From Chakrabartia godavariana (GTDB lineage Bacteria > Pseudomonadota > Alphaproteobacteria > Sphingomonadales > Sphingomonadaceae): 64,000 bases of DNA. The notes under the pieces were generated by a model. That model was not told where the DNA came from. It did not search any database and was given only the letters and a program-made list of their open reading frames with translations. A program made the translations under genes and the position numbers. Shown one piece after another: positions 7,629-16,049 of the stretch. The stretch lies in the NCBI GenBank assembly GCA_005518185.1, contig RKSN01000002.1, positions 186,001-250,000 of the forward strand, in the 5' to 3' direction. The first letter of the stretch is position 1. Every line of letters begins with the position of its first letter.

Positions 7629-10199
7629 GTGAAGAACTTCAATCGTATTTTTGGCGCAGCCTTGCTCGCAGGCGTCAGCACGCTCGGCGTGTCGACGCAG
7701 GCATTTGCACAGGGTGCAGAAGAAGCCAGCTCGGGCGGTCTCGACGAGATCATCGTGACGGCGCAGAAGCGCGGCGAAAATCTGCAGCAGACCCCGCTCG
7801 CCATCTCGGCCATCTCGGCCGCACAGCTTGATCTTCAGCAGATTGCCGAAGCCAAGGATCTGGGCGCCCTCGCCCCGAACGTCTCGGTTGTCGGCGCGAC
7901 GACCAACGCGACCGCCATGGTTCTCACCATTCGCGGCATCCCGACCGCAGCTGACGAAACCCAGGGCTATGACTCGCCGATCGGCATCTATGTCGATGGC
8001 GTCTACATGGCCCGTTCTTCGGCCTCGACCTTCGAAGTCGCGGACGTGGAGCGCGTCGAAGTCCTGCGCGGCCCGCAGGGCACGCTGTTCGGCCGCAACA
8101 CGACCGGTGGTGCCGTCAACTTCATCACCCGCCTGCCCGATGACGAAGCCAGCCTCGCAGTGCGCGTCGGCGGCGGCAATTACGGCCAGCTCTCGGCACG
8201 TGCGATCCTGAACTCGGGCGACCTCGGCGGCATCAAGATGTCGATCGGCGGCCTGTTCAAGAAGCGCAACGGCGTGGTCGACAACATCCTGGAGCCGCGC
8301 AACAGCCGCGATCCGGGCGCACAGGAAACGCGCAGCGTCCGCTTTGCCGCGACCGCTGACCTTGCCGACAACATCACGCTGACCAACATCTTCGACTGGT
8401 CGAAGATCAATGGTCTGGCTGGCTTTGAACAGCTCGCGGCAGTCGGCGACGGCACGGTTCTTCCGAACTATGTCATCGGCGGCAACACCTTTGCAGCGGT
8501 GCAGCCGGCCAATGTGCGCGGTTACCTGAACCTCGCCACCTCGACGCAGTCGGAATGCGGTACGCCGCTGTCGCAGATTTCGTCGGTCCGCCGCGATACG
8601 GTCTGCAACAACTCGGCGGGTCTTTCGACGGACAAGCTGTGGGGCAACATGACGCGCCTGACGGCGGAGTTCGACGGTGTCACCGTGCGTTCGACGACGG
8701 CGATCCGCCGCTGGACCAACCTGATCCGTGGCAACGACATTGACGGCCTCGGCACGATCAGCGGTCCGGCCTTCTCGCAGGCGACGACGCTCAACGGCAT
8801 GCCGCTCAGCACCCTGTCGCTGTTCCTGCCCGCTGGCACCGCTGGGTTCCTCGCATCGCAGGCCGTACCGCGGACGACGCAGGATCTGTTCAATTCGGCA
8901 AACGACCGCCGCCAGAAGCAGTTCAGCCAGGAAATCGAACTCATCTCCAACGGCGACGGTCCGTTCCAGTGGGTTGTCGGGGGCTTCTACTTCAAGGAAA
9001 GCGGCCACGAGCGGAACAACCAGAACTTCCTGTTCGTGCTCGACACCAATCAGGCCGTCTTCACTGCGGCGAACTTCGGTCCGCTCGCTGGCCTGCTTCA
9101 GGCAGGAAATCCGGCCCGGTACCGCGGTGTGGCTCAGGCGACAGTCCTCGACTACAACGCTTCGGGTGAATCCTATGCCGTCTACGGTCAGGGCACCTAC
9201 CGCTTTGGCCAGGAAGACCAGTTCGGCCTGACCTTCGGCATGCGTTACAGCTGGGACAGCAAGACGTTCCAGATCAACCAGAATGGCGCTGCACCCTTCA
9301 CCAACGCCACGCAGATTGCGATCAATGGCGGTGCGAAGAAGTTCAACGCGCCGACGGGCAACCTGACGCTCGACTATCGGGCGAACGACAACGTCAACCT
9401 CTATGCCCGCGTCGCACGCGGCTATCGTTCGGGCGGCTTCAACGCACGCCAGACGGTGCGCTTCGATCCGGCCAATTCGGCAAACAACATCCCGCTGACG
9501 CCGTTCAACGAGGAAAAGATCGACTCTTATGAAGTCGGCTTCAAGACCGAGTTCGACCGTCGCATCCGCCTGAACGGTGCGTTCTTCTACAACATCTACA
9601 AGGACCAGCTGGTCACGCTGCCGATCCCGATCACGGGCGGTGGCAGCTTCGGCAACGCCGTGTTCAATGCCGGTAAGACCAACTATTACGGGATGGAACT
9701 GGAAGGCCGCTTTGCCGTCACCGATCACTTCACCCTCGACGGTGCGTTCGGTTACGTGAAGTCCGATCCGAAGGACTTCCCGCAGGCAACGACGACCCCG
9801 GGCGTCAACGCCAACGCGGCGGACGTGTTCAAGACGGGCTATGCCCCCCGTTACACGGCCAATGTCGGCGCAACCTATGTGCAGGACATCGGCGCGTCGA
9901 AGCTGACGGCACGTGTCGGGTATAACTATACGTCGACCTTCTACATGTTCGGCAACCCGATCACGTCGCCCTTCTCCGAGCAGACCAAGGGCGATGCCCG
10001 CGGCCTTCTGGACGCGCAACTCCGCCTCGATAATGTTCTGGGCAGTGCCGCCGAAGGCCTCAGCCTGACGCTTTGGGGCAAGAACCTGACGAACAAGGAC
10101 TATGTCGTCCGCTCGGTTGACTTCGGCGCCCTCGGCTATGCGACCACCATCTACGGTGATCCGCGTACCTATGGCCTGACGCTCGACATGAAGTTCTGA
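7629..10199 (+). CDS. TonB-dependent outer-membrane receptor
   Basis: This 856-residue protein starts with a signal peptide (positively charged KNFNR, hydrophobic stretch, cleavage near AFAQ), then a TonB-box-like DEIIVTAQKR, a plug domain with GTLFGRNTTGGAVN (the typical plug end), and a large beta-barrel ending in the C-terminal signature LTLDMKF. It imports a substrate across the outer membrane using TonB energy. GTG 7629 is the start, with GGGGAG 8 bases upstream. The receptor stands alone with its own control region and strong terminator, next to catabolic genes, so it probably takes up the pathway substrate rather than iron. Confidence 0.93.
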   Translation: MKNFNRIFGAALLAGVSTLGVSTQAFAQGAEEASSGGLDEIIVTAQKRGENLQQTPLAISAISAAQLDLQQIAEAKDLGALAPNVSVVGATTNATAMVLTIRGIPTAADETQGYDSPIGIYVDGVYMARSSASTFEVADVERVEVLRGPQGTLFGRNTTGGAVNFITRLPDDEASLAVRVGGGNYGQLSARAILNSGDLGGIKMSIGGLFKKRNGVVDNILEPRNSRDPGAQETRSVRFAATADLADNITLTNIFDWSKINGLAGFEQLAAVGDGTVLPNYVIGGNTFAAVQPANVRGYLNLATSTQSECGTPLSQISSVRRDTVCNNSAGLSTDKLWGNMTRLTAEFDGVTVRSTTAIRRWTNLIRGNDIDGLGTISGPAFSQATTLNGMPLSTLSLFLPAGTAGFLASQAVPRTTQDLFNSANDRRQKQFSQEIELISNGDGPFQWVVGGFYFKESGHERNNQNFLFVLDTNQAVFTAANFGPLAGLLQAGNPARYRGVAQATVLDYNASGESYAVYGQGTYRFGQEDQFGLTFGMRYSWDSKTFQINQNGAAPFTNATQIAINGGAKKFNAPTGNLTLDYRANDNVNLYARVARGYRSGGFNARQTVRFDPANSANNIPLTPFNEEKIDSYEVGFKTEFDRRIRLNGAFFYNIYKDQLVTLPIPITGGGSFGNAVFNAGKTNYYGMELEGRFAVTDHFTLDGAFGYVKSDPKDFPQATTTPGVNANAADVFKTGYAPRYTANVGATYVQDIGASKLTARVGYNYTSTFYMFGNPITSPFSEQTKGDARGLLDAQLRLDNVLGSAAEGLSLTLWGKNLTNKDYVVRSVDFGALGYATTIYGDPRTYGLTLDMKF

Positions 10200-10226
10200 T
10201 CCCTTCGGGACAGCACCCAAAAAAGA

Positions 10227-10259
10227 GGGCCGGGAGGAAACTCCCGGCCCTTCTTGTTT
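10227..10259 (+). terminator. Rho-independent terminator of the receptor gene
   Basis: Perfect 10-base arms GGGCCGGGAG (10227-10236) and CTCCCGGCCC (10241-10250) enclose a GAAA tetraloop and are followed by TTCTTGTTT. It lies 28 bases after the receptor stop. Confidence 0.92.
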
Positions 10260-10302
10260 CACGCGTTAGATCAACAGCTCTACACACTTAAAACCGCTTG
10301 TG

Positions 10303-10374
10303 CTGAGCTTGTCGAAGCACGGTCCTTTCTGGACACCCAAGACCGAAATAAGAACAGCCCTTCGACAAGCTCAG
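10303..10374. repeat. Dispersed inverted repeat of the CTGAGCTTGTCGAAG type
   Basis: CTGAGCTTGTCGAAG (10303-10317) and its exact complement (10360-10374) enclose a 42-base spacer. The right half continues into GGGCGAACGG. Short palindromic elements with this core are known from many sphingomonad and related genomes. It sits in the 242-base gap between the receptor terminator and the convergent SDR stop, a usual place for such elements. No transposase is nearby. Confidence 0.75.
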
Positions 10375-10441
10375 GGCGAACGGTGCGGGAATGTGGTGCG
10401 CCGTTTGGAAGCAAACAGCGCATCACAACAATCCAGATAGA

Positions 10442-11194
10442 TCAGTCCGCCGTGGCACCGCCATCGACCACGAGCGGGTGGCCCGTTACAAAGCTCGCCT
10501 GATCCGAACAGAGCCACATGACGGCGGCGGCGATTTCCTCGGCCTTGCCCATGCGACCCATCGGCGTCATCCCGTCGAGGATCTTCTTCATGTCCGGGTT
10601 GGCGGTGAGCGGCGCCGTCATCGGCGTCTCGATCACGCCCGGGCACACGCAGTTGACGCGGATGCCCGCCTGCGCCCAGCGCAGCGCACCATGGCGCGTC
10701 AGGCCGACCACGCCATGCTTGGACGCGGTATAGCCCGGCTGCGCGCCATTGCCGACGAGACCATTGATAGACGCCGTGTTCACGATCGCACCCTTGCCTT
10801 GGGCCATCATGACTTCGGCTTCCTCACGCATGCACATCATGACGCCAGTCAGGTTGATGCCCATGCTGCGGGCCCAGACCTCATCCTCATATTCATTGGC
10901 GCCAAGGTTGTTGATTCCCGCATTGTTGAGGGCGAAATCCAGCCGTCCATATTCCGACACGGCCCGCGCGACGAGCGCCTTCACGTCGGCCCCGTTGGAG
11001 ACGTCACAGCGCTGGAAAACCGCCTTGCCGCCGGCTGCCGCGATCAGGTCAACCGTTTCCTGCCCGCCTGCCTCATTGACGTCGGACACGACGACCGATG
11101 CGCCCGATGCCGCAAAGGCGAGCGCACTGGCTCGACCAATCCCCCCGCTGGCGCCGGTGACCAGCGCGACTTTCCCCTCAAAACCGTAATTCAT
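10442..11194 (-). CDS. Short-chain dehydrogenase/reductase
   Basis: A 250-residue classical SDR with TGASGGIG at about residues 12-19, NNAG, a catalytic Ser in NTASINGL, and YTASK. It ends with the VDGG tail. ATG 11194 follows an AGGAAGG ribosome site; the longer frame upstream is discarded. It is divergent from the OYE-type reductase, and the shared 87-base region carries the region 1 operator motif. Likely a hydroxyl/ketone oxidoreductase of the same pathway. Confidence 0.92.
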   Translation of the reverse strand: MNYGFEGKVALVTGASGGIGRASALAFAASGASVVVSDVNEAGGQETVDLIAAAGGKAVFQRCDVSNGADVKALVARAVSEYGRLDFALNNAGINNLGANEYEDEVWARSMGINLTGVMMCMREEAEVMMAQGKGAIVNTASINGLVGNGAQPGYTASKHGVVGLTRHGALRWAQAGIRVNCVCPGVIETPMTAPLTANPDMKKILDGMTPMGRMGKAEEIAAAVMWLCSDQASFVTGHPLVVDGGATAD

Positions 11195-11211
11195 CGGACA
11201 TCCTTCCTTGC

Positions 11212-11245
11212 TTTGCGTAATCTGACGCATAAGATGTAACGCAAA
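11212..11245. promoter_or_regulatory. Candidate operator between divergent SDR and OYE genes
   Basis: TTTGCGT (11212-11218) faces ACGCATAA (11225-11232) and a further AACGCAAA (11238-11245). The half-sites match those upstream of the Rieske and receptor genes. It lies in the 87-base divergent region, so one site could control both transcripts. Confidence 0.5.
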
Positions 11246-11281
11246 TCATGGTCAATCACTGATTGGCGCGAGAGGATTCGA

Positions 11282-12358
11282 ATGAACGACCCCCTTTTCA
11301 CCCCCCTTACACTTGGCGCGCTCAACCTCGCCAACCGCATCGTCATGTCCCCCATGACGCGCGACCGTGCCGGTGACGGCGATGTGCCCAATGACATTAT
11401 GGTCGAATATTACCGGCAACGGGCAAGCGCTGGACTTATCGTGACCGAAGGCGTTCAGCCAAGCGCCGTCGGCAAGGGCTATTGGCGCACGCCGGGCATC
11501 TGGTCCGACGCGCAGATCGATGGCTGGGCCCGCGTTGCCGAAGCCGTTCACGCCGAAGGCGGACAGATCGTCATGCAGATCATGCATTGCGGCCGCGTCG
11601 TCGTGGCGGCCAATCGCGGCTATGAGGCCGATGTCATCGCGCCTTCGGCCCTGCCCTGCCCCGACAAGGTGCCGGGGCCGGATGGTGTGCCTGCCGAAAC
11701 GGCGATGCCGCGTGCACTGTCGGCGGACGAGCTGCCTGCTCTGGCCGCCGAATTCGCCACCGCCGCGCGCAATGCGCGGAAAGCTGGCATCGATGGCGTC
11801 GAACTCCACGCGTCGAGCGGCTATCTGATCAACCAGTTCCTCAATCCGGCTAGCAACCTGCGCACCGATGCGTTTGGCGGGTCGGCTGAAAACCGCATCC
11901 GCTTTCCCGTCATGGTGCTGCAGGCGATGGCCGACGCGATTGGTGCGGACCGCGTCGCGTTGCGCTTCTCGCCGGGCAATCCGTACAATGGCATGGACGT
12001 GGCCGATCCGGCCGCGACCTTCGTCCCGCTGATGCAGGCGGTGGCGCCAATGGGGCTTGCCTATCTCCATGTGCTCGACATGGGGCTGGCCGACCTCGAC
12101 ACGCTGGCGATGGTGCGCGACAATTGCCTGACGCCCATTGTCGTCAACAACATGCTGACGGCGGAGACGGGCCGCGCGCTGATCGAGGCGGGCCGCGCCG
12201 AAGCTGTCAGCTTTGGTCGCGCCTTCATCGCCAATCCCGATCTGGTGGCGCGCATCCGCTCTGGTGCCCCCCTCGCCAAGCCGGACTATACCAAGCTCTA
12301 CACCGGCGAAGCACAGGGCTATATCGACTACCCCCCCCTCGCCGCGCAGGCGGCATGA
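11282..12358 (+). CDS. Old yellow enzyme family alkene reductase
   Basis: This 358-residue FMN-dependent TIM-barrel protein matches the NemA/OYE group along its length: N-terminal 'NRIVMSPMTRDRA', the active-site segment at H176, and FLNPASNLRTDAFGGSAENR, which is the family signature. It would reduce an activated C=C bond with NAD(P)H. An oddity is the substrate-binding pair: H176 is present but the usual His/Asn three residues later is Ser179 (HASSGY), while the proton donor Tyr181 is kept. GAGAGGA precedes the start. It overlaps the carboxyltransferase gene by four bases. Confidence 0.9.
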   Translation: MNDPLFTPLTLGALNLANRIVMSPMTRDRAGDGDVPNDIMVEYYRQRASAGLIVTEGVQPSAVGKGYWRTPGIWSDAQIDGWARVAEAVHAEGGQIVMQIMHCGRVVVAANRGYEADVIAPSALPCPDKVPGPDGVPAETAMPRALSADELPALAAEFATAARNARKAGIDGVELHASSGYLINQFLNPASNLRTDAFGGSAENRIRFPVMVLQAMADAIGADRVALRFSPGNPYNGMDVADPAATFVPLMQAVAPMGLAYLHVLDMGLADLDTLAMVRDNCLTPIVVNNMLTAETGRALIEAGRAEAVSFGRAFIANPDLVARIRSGAPLAKPDYTKLYTGEAQGYIDYPPLAAQAA

Positions 12359-13821
12359 GCTGGCAGGACATCCTTGCCGAACTGGAGCGCAAGCGGGCGT
12401 TTTCCCGCGCCATGGGTGGCGCAGACCGGCTCGGGCGCGTGGCCAATGCGGGCAAGCTCAACGCCCGCCAGCGTGCAGAGGCGCTGTTTGACGAAGGCAC
12501 CTTCACGGAGATTGGCGGGCTTGCCGGAAATCTGAGCGAAGCGGGAACTGCCCCCGCGCCCGCCGATGGCCTTGTCGCGGGCTTCGGCCTTGTGGCGGGT
12601 CGCCCTGTCCTTGTCGGCGTCGAAGACGGCACGGTCCTTGGCGGCTCCATCGGCGATGCGGGCGCCACCAAGCGCCACCGCCTGACCCAGATCGCCGCGC
12701 AGGAACATGTGCCGCTCGTCTTCATGCTGGAAGGCGCCGGGCATCGGCTGACCAATGCCCATGCCAATCCCGCCCCCAATGATCTGCATGGGCTGGCGGC
12801 GCTGTCGGGTCAGGTGCCGATGGTCTGCCTCGTCCTCGGGCCGTCTGCCGGGCATGGTGCGCTCACAGCGCCACTCTCTGACTTTGTGGTGATGACCCCT
12901 GCCGCGTCGATGTTCGTGGCAGGGCCGCCCATCGTGAAGGCGGCGATCGGCGAGACCGTGACCAAGGAAGATCTTGGCGGGCCGCAGGTGCAATTGGCCT
13001 CGGGCGTGGCGCACAATCTTGCCGAGGATGATGCCGCGGCGATTGCGCTCGCCCGCCGCTATCTCGGCTATTTCGGCGGCGACGCCGAGGCCGAGGGACC
13101 AAGGCAGCTCGACACGATCCTGGACCTGATCCCCGTCGACCCGCGATTTCCCTTCGAGATCCGCCCGGTTCTGGAGCTGCTGGCCGACAAGGACAGCCTG
13201 CTGGAGATCCAGCCGGTCTATGGCGGTGCGCTGGTGACCGCGCTGGCCCGCCTCGGCGGTCGGAGCGTCGCCCTCATCGCCAACAACCCGGCCGTCAATG
13301 CAGGGGCTGTCGATGCCGCTGCTGCGCAAAAGGCCACGCGGTTCATCGACATGGCCGATGCCCATGGCCTTCCGCTTGTCTTTCTGACGGACAATCCCGG
13401 CGTCCAGCCCGGCACGGCATCCGAGCGCACGGGGATGCTGCGCCATGCCGCGCGGATGTTTGCCGCGCAGCACCGTGCGCGCGTGCCCAAGCTGCACGTG
13501 ACGCTGCGCAAGGCCTTTGGCTTTGGCTCCTCCATCATGGCGATGAACCCGTTTGACGGGCAGACGCTCTCGCTCGCTTTCCCCGCAATCAGCCTCGGCG
13601 CGATGCCAGCGGGGGCCGGCGCTGAGGCGGCGGGACTGTCTGAAGAGCAGCGCGAAAAGGCGATCCGCGATCAGACCGGCAGCGCATGGGCGCTGGCCGA
13701 CAAGATGGCCTATGACGATGTGATCGACCCGCGCGCATTGCGCAATGCCCTGCTGGCCGGCCTCAGCCTCACCGCCAACCGCCCCTTGAAAGACCGCGAC
13801 ACGAGAGGAATTCTGCCATGA
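12355..13821 (+). CDS. Acyl-CoA carboxylase carboxyltransferase-like protein
   Basis: This 488-residue protein has two crotonase-fold halves typical of the biotin-dependent carboxyltransferase beta subunits (PccB/MccB/AccD5 group). The first half has VFMLEGAGHR and an ASMFVAGPPIVK segment, the second has LVFLTDNPG and KAFGFGSSIMAMNP. It is somewhat shorter than the usual 510-540 residues. No biotin carboxylase or biotin carrier gene is near, so it either uses a partner encoded elsewhere or does something else with an acyl-CoA. ATGA overlaps with both neighbours indicate coupling to the OYE and NTF2-like genes. Confidence 0.85.
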   Translation: MSWQDILAELERKRAFSRAMGGADRLGRVANAGKLNARQRAEALFDEGTFTEIGGLAGNLSEAGTAPAPADGLVAGFGLVAGRPVLVGVEDGTVLGGSIGDAGATKRHRLTQIAAQEHVPLVFMLEGAGHRLTNAHANPAPNDLHGLAALSGQVPMVCLVLGPSAGHGALTAPLSDFVVMTPAASMFVAGPPIVKAAIGETVTKEDLGGPQVQLASGVAHNLAEDDAAAIALARRYLGYFGGDAEAEGPRQLDTILDLIPVDPRFPFEIRPVLELLADKDSLLEIQPVYGGALVTALARLGGRSVALIANNPAVNAGAVDAAAAQKATRFIDMADAHGLPLVFLTDNPGVQPGTASERTGMLRHAARMFAAQHRARVPKLHVTLRKAFGFGSSIMAMNPFDGQTLSLAFPAISLGAMPAGAGAEAAGLSEEQREKAIRDQTGSAWALADKMAYDDVIDPRALRNALLAGLSLTANRPLKDRDTRGILP

Positions 13822-14348
13822 GCTATACGCTGCAGCAACTGTCCGACATCGAGGAAATCCGCCAGCTGAAGCACCGCTATTTCCGCTGTATCGACACCGG
13901 CAATGAAACGGAACTGGCCCAGATCCTCGCCGAAGACGTGACGATCGACTATCGCGGCGGCGGCTACCGCGTGCAGGTCTCGGGCAAGGCCGACATGATC
14001 GATTTCATCGCCTCCAGCTTCAATTCGGACGTCATCGCCATGCACCATGGCCATTCGCCCGAAATCCGCTTTACCGGGCCCGACAGCGCCGAAGGCACAT
14101 GGTATCTGGAAGACCGCTTCATCAGCCTGGAGCGTATGGACGACACCGTCGGCTCCGCGCTCTATTATGACAAATATACGCGCACGCCCTCCGGCTGGAA
14201 GCTGCAGCACAGCGAATATGACCGCGTCTACGAAATCGTCCGGCCCATCGATCCCAAGGAAGAGATCCGGGCGCACATGCTGGCCAAGACCGGCCGCAAA
14301 CCCGAAGCGCGCGTCGACACGACGCAGTGGCTGGAATGGTTTGATTGA
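13818..14348 (+). CDS. SnoaL/NTF2-like protein, dehydratase-type
   Basis: This 176-residue protein begins with 'LSDIEEIRQLKHRYFRCIDT', the start seen in SnoaL_4-type proteins that include BaiE-like bile-acid dehydratases and scytalone-dehydratase relatives. His residues in MHHGHSPEI and a Tyr/Asp-rich N-terminal half could form an acid-base site. It is not closely similar to the NTF2-like protein at 4026. It ends the OYE operon and is followed by a hairpin terminator. A dehydratase or isomerase role is inferred from family and context only. Confidence 0.75.
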   Translation: MSYTLQQLSDIEEIRQLKHRYFRCIDTGNETELAQILAEDVTIDYRGGGYRVQVSGKADMIDFIASSFNSDVIAMHHGHSPEIRFTGPDSAEGTWYLEDRFISLERMDDTVGSALYYDKYTRTPSGWKLQHSEYDRVYEIVRPIDPKEEIRAHMLAKTGRKPEARVDTTQWLEWFD

Positions 14349-14396
14349 CGGACGTCTGAGGTCACAACGGCGACCCGATACGACCTGAAAATCTGA

Positions 14397-14431
14397 CCGG
14401 AGGGAGACCGCTTCCGCAGCTCCCTCCGGTT
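14397..14431. terminator. Bidirectional hairpin terminator between convergent genes
   Basis: ACCGGAGGGAG (14397-14407) pairs perfectly with CTCCCTCCGGT (14421-14431) around a 13-base loop. It lies between the convergent NTF2-like gene and isocitrate dehydrogenase. The minus-strand side continues into CAGATTTTC, a short U-rich tail; the plus-strand side has none. Confidence 0.75.
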
Positions 14432-14447
14432 CCAGGTGCGTCTCAGG

Positions 14448-15944
14448 TCACTGGCCCTGACCAAGCGAATATCCCGGCACCCCGTCAAAAGTGTAGAGGT
14501 GTTCCGTCTTCACGAAATCGACACCGAGGCGGGCGAGATTGCGGAGCAGGTCGGCAACCATGGGCTTGTTGAACTGGCGGCCCTCCTTCGCCATGAAACG
14601 GCAGCGCCAATGGTCGGTGCAGAATGTTTCCGGCAGGCCCGACGGCCAGACCTTGACGCCCCGATTGGTGATCATTTCAAGATCATAGCTGCCGCAAATG
14701 GCCTGCTTCAGAAGCGCAGCAAGCGCCTCCACCGGCTGGGTTGCATGGACGAACACATCGACGCCCACCATGGTCTTCACCGCAGGCTTGCGGGGGAATG
14801 CCGTCGGCACCGCGAAGGGCTCACCCGAGTCATCGTACCGCACGGGCTTGAGCTGCTGTGGCTCAAGCCCCAGCCGCGCAATGACCGCATCGGCAAAAGC
14901 CTGCGTCCCGACTTTCTCCCGCGACATATTGTCCGAGAAGATATCCTTCGTGTGGACCCCGTCCTCGATCGTCCGGAGCCAGGCATTGTGAACACGCTCG
15001 GCAACTTTGGGCTGGCCAATATGGACGAGCATCATGACGCCGGCGAGAAGGAGACCCGACGGGTTGGCACTGTCCTGTCCGGCGATACGCGGGGCGGAAC
15101 CATGGATCGCTTCGAACATCGCGCAATGCTCGCCGATATTGGCGGACGGGGCGAGGCCGACTGAGCCCGCGATTTGCGCGGCGACATCGCTCAGGATGTC
15201 ACCGTAGAGATTGGGCATGACGATCACGTCGAAGGCCTCCGGTGTATCGGCAAGCTTGGCCGCGCCAATGTCGACGATCCAGTGCTCCTTCTCGATGTCC
15301 GGATAGAGGCCGCCAACCTCATCAAAGACCTTGTGAAACAGACCGTCGGTCAGCTTCATGATATTGTCCTTGCTGAAGCATGTGACCTTTTTGCGGCCGA
15401 ACGCCTTGGCATATTCGAAGGCATAGAGGTTGATCTTCTCGCACCCGGGGCGGCTGATCAGCTTGAGGCACTGATAGACATCGTCAGTCTGGCGATGCTC
15501 GATCCCCGCATAAAGGTCCTCCTCATTCTCACGGACGATCACGAGGTCCATCTTCGGGTGCTTGGTCTCCACGAAGGGCGCGTAGGAAGAGCACGGCCGG
15601 ATGTTGGCGTAGAGGCCCAATGACTTGCGCACCGTCACGTTGAGGCTCTTGAAGCCGCCACCTTGCGGGGTGGTAATCGGGGCCTTGTAAAACACCTTGG
15701 TGCGACGCAGGCTTTCCCACGCGGAGGGCGCAATGCCGGCGCTGTTGCCGCCGATATAGACCGACTCGCCAATCTCAATCACTTCGGGGGCGAGCGCTGC
15801 GCCTGCGGCCTCCAGCACGCGAAGACTTGCGCGCATGATTTCCGGGCCAATGCCGTCCCCATAGGCAATGGTGATCGGCACCGGGCTCCCCGGAGTGATA
15901 TCGCTCTGTGTCGGCGGGGAAATGAGGGTGCTCAGATCGTTCAT
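14448..15944 (-). CDS. icd: NADP-type isocitrate dehydrogenase (Thermus-type, long form)
   Basis: This 498-residue protein matches the Thermus thermophilus isocitrate dehydrogenase type over its full length, including the C-terminal extension (VVGVDVF-like segment, SNRG, HYRCRF-like segment). The substrate Ser-x-Asn is present (SLNVTVRK), as is the APSANIG/FEAIHGSAP cofactor region. It converts isocitrate to 2-oxoglutarate and CO2 in the TCA cycle, forming NAD(P)H. ATG 15944 follows AGGAGGAC; the frame upstream is not conserved. It is divergent from a LysR gene that may regulate it. It is unusual to find this enzyme within an accessory catabolic region, so it may be an extra copy. Confidence 0.9.
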   Translation of the reverse strand: MNDLSTLISPPTQSDITPGSPVPITIAYGDGIGPEIMRASLRVLEAAGAALAPEVIEIGESVYIGGNSAGIAPSAWESLRRTKVFYKAPITTPQGGGFKSLNVTVRKSLGLYANIRPCSSYAPFVETKHPKMDLVIVRENEEDLYAGIEHRQTDDVYQCLKLISRPGCEKINLYAFEYAKAFGRKKVTCFSKDNIMKLTDGLFHKVFDEVGGLYPDIEKEHWIVDIGAAKLADTPEAFDVIVMPNLYGDILSDVAAQIAGSVGLAPSANIGEHCAMFEAIHGSAPRIAGQDSANPSGLLLAGVMMLVHIGQPKVAERVHNAWLRTIEDGVHTKDIFSDNMSREKVGTQAFADAVIARLGLEPQQLKPVRYDDSGEPFAVPTAFPRKPAVKTMVGVDVFVHATQPVEALAALLKQAICGSYDLEMITNRGVKVWPSGLPETFCTDHWRCRFMAKEGRQFNKPMVADLLRNLARLGVDFVKTEHLYTFDGVPGYSLGQGQ

Positions 15945-16010
15945 ATCGTCCTCCTGAAGATGATGCTCTTCAGATAGGACGCGCCATTGCATTGGAAAAA
16001 TGAATTGTTA

Positions 16011-16031
16011 AAATGTCAAACATCAACATTT
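16011..16031. promoter_or_regulatory. Dyad in the icd/LysR divergent region
   Basis: AAATGT (16011-16016) and ACATTT (16026-16031) are arms 9 bases apart in the 105-base AT-rich region between icd and the LysR gene. Position and size suit a LysR site controlling both genes. Confidence 0.4.
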
Positions 16032-16049
16032 GAAATGATTGACTGACCC

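Noticed and set aside
7605-10262. Very long open frame antisense to the TonB receptor (885 codons, - strand)
   Set aside because: It is a by-product of GC-rich codon use. Its translation has no domain pattern, while the + strand has a signal peptide, plug and barrel features and its own ribosome site and terminator.
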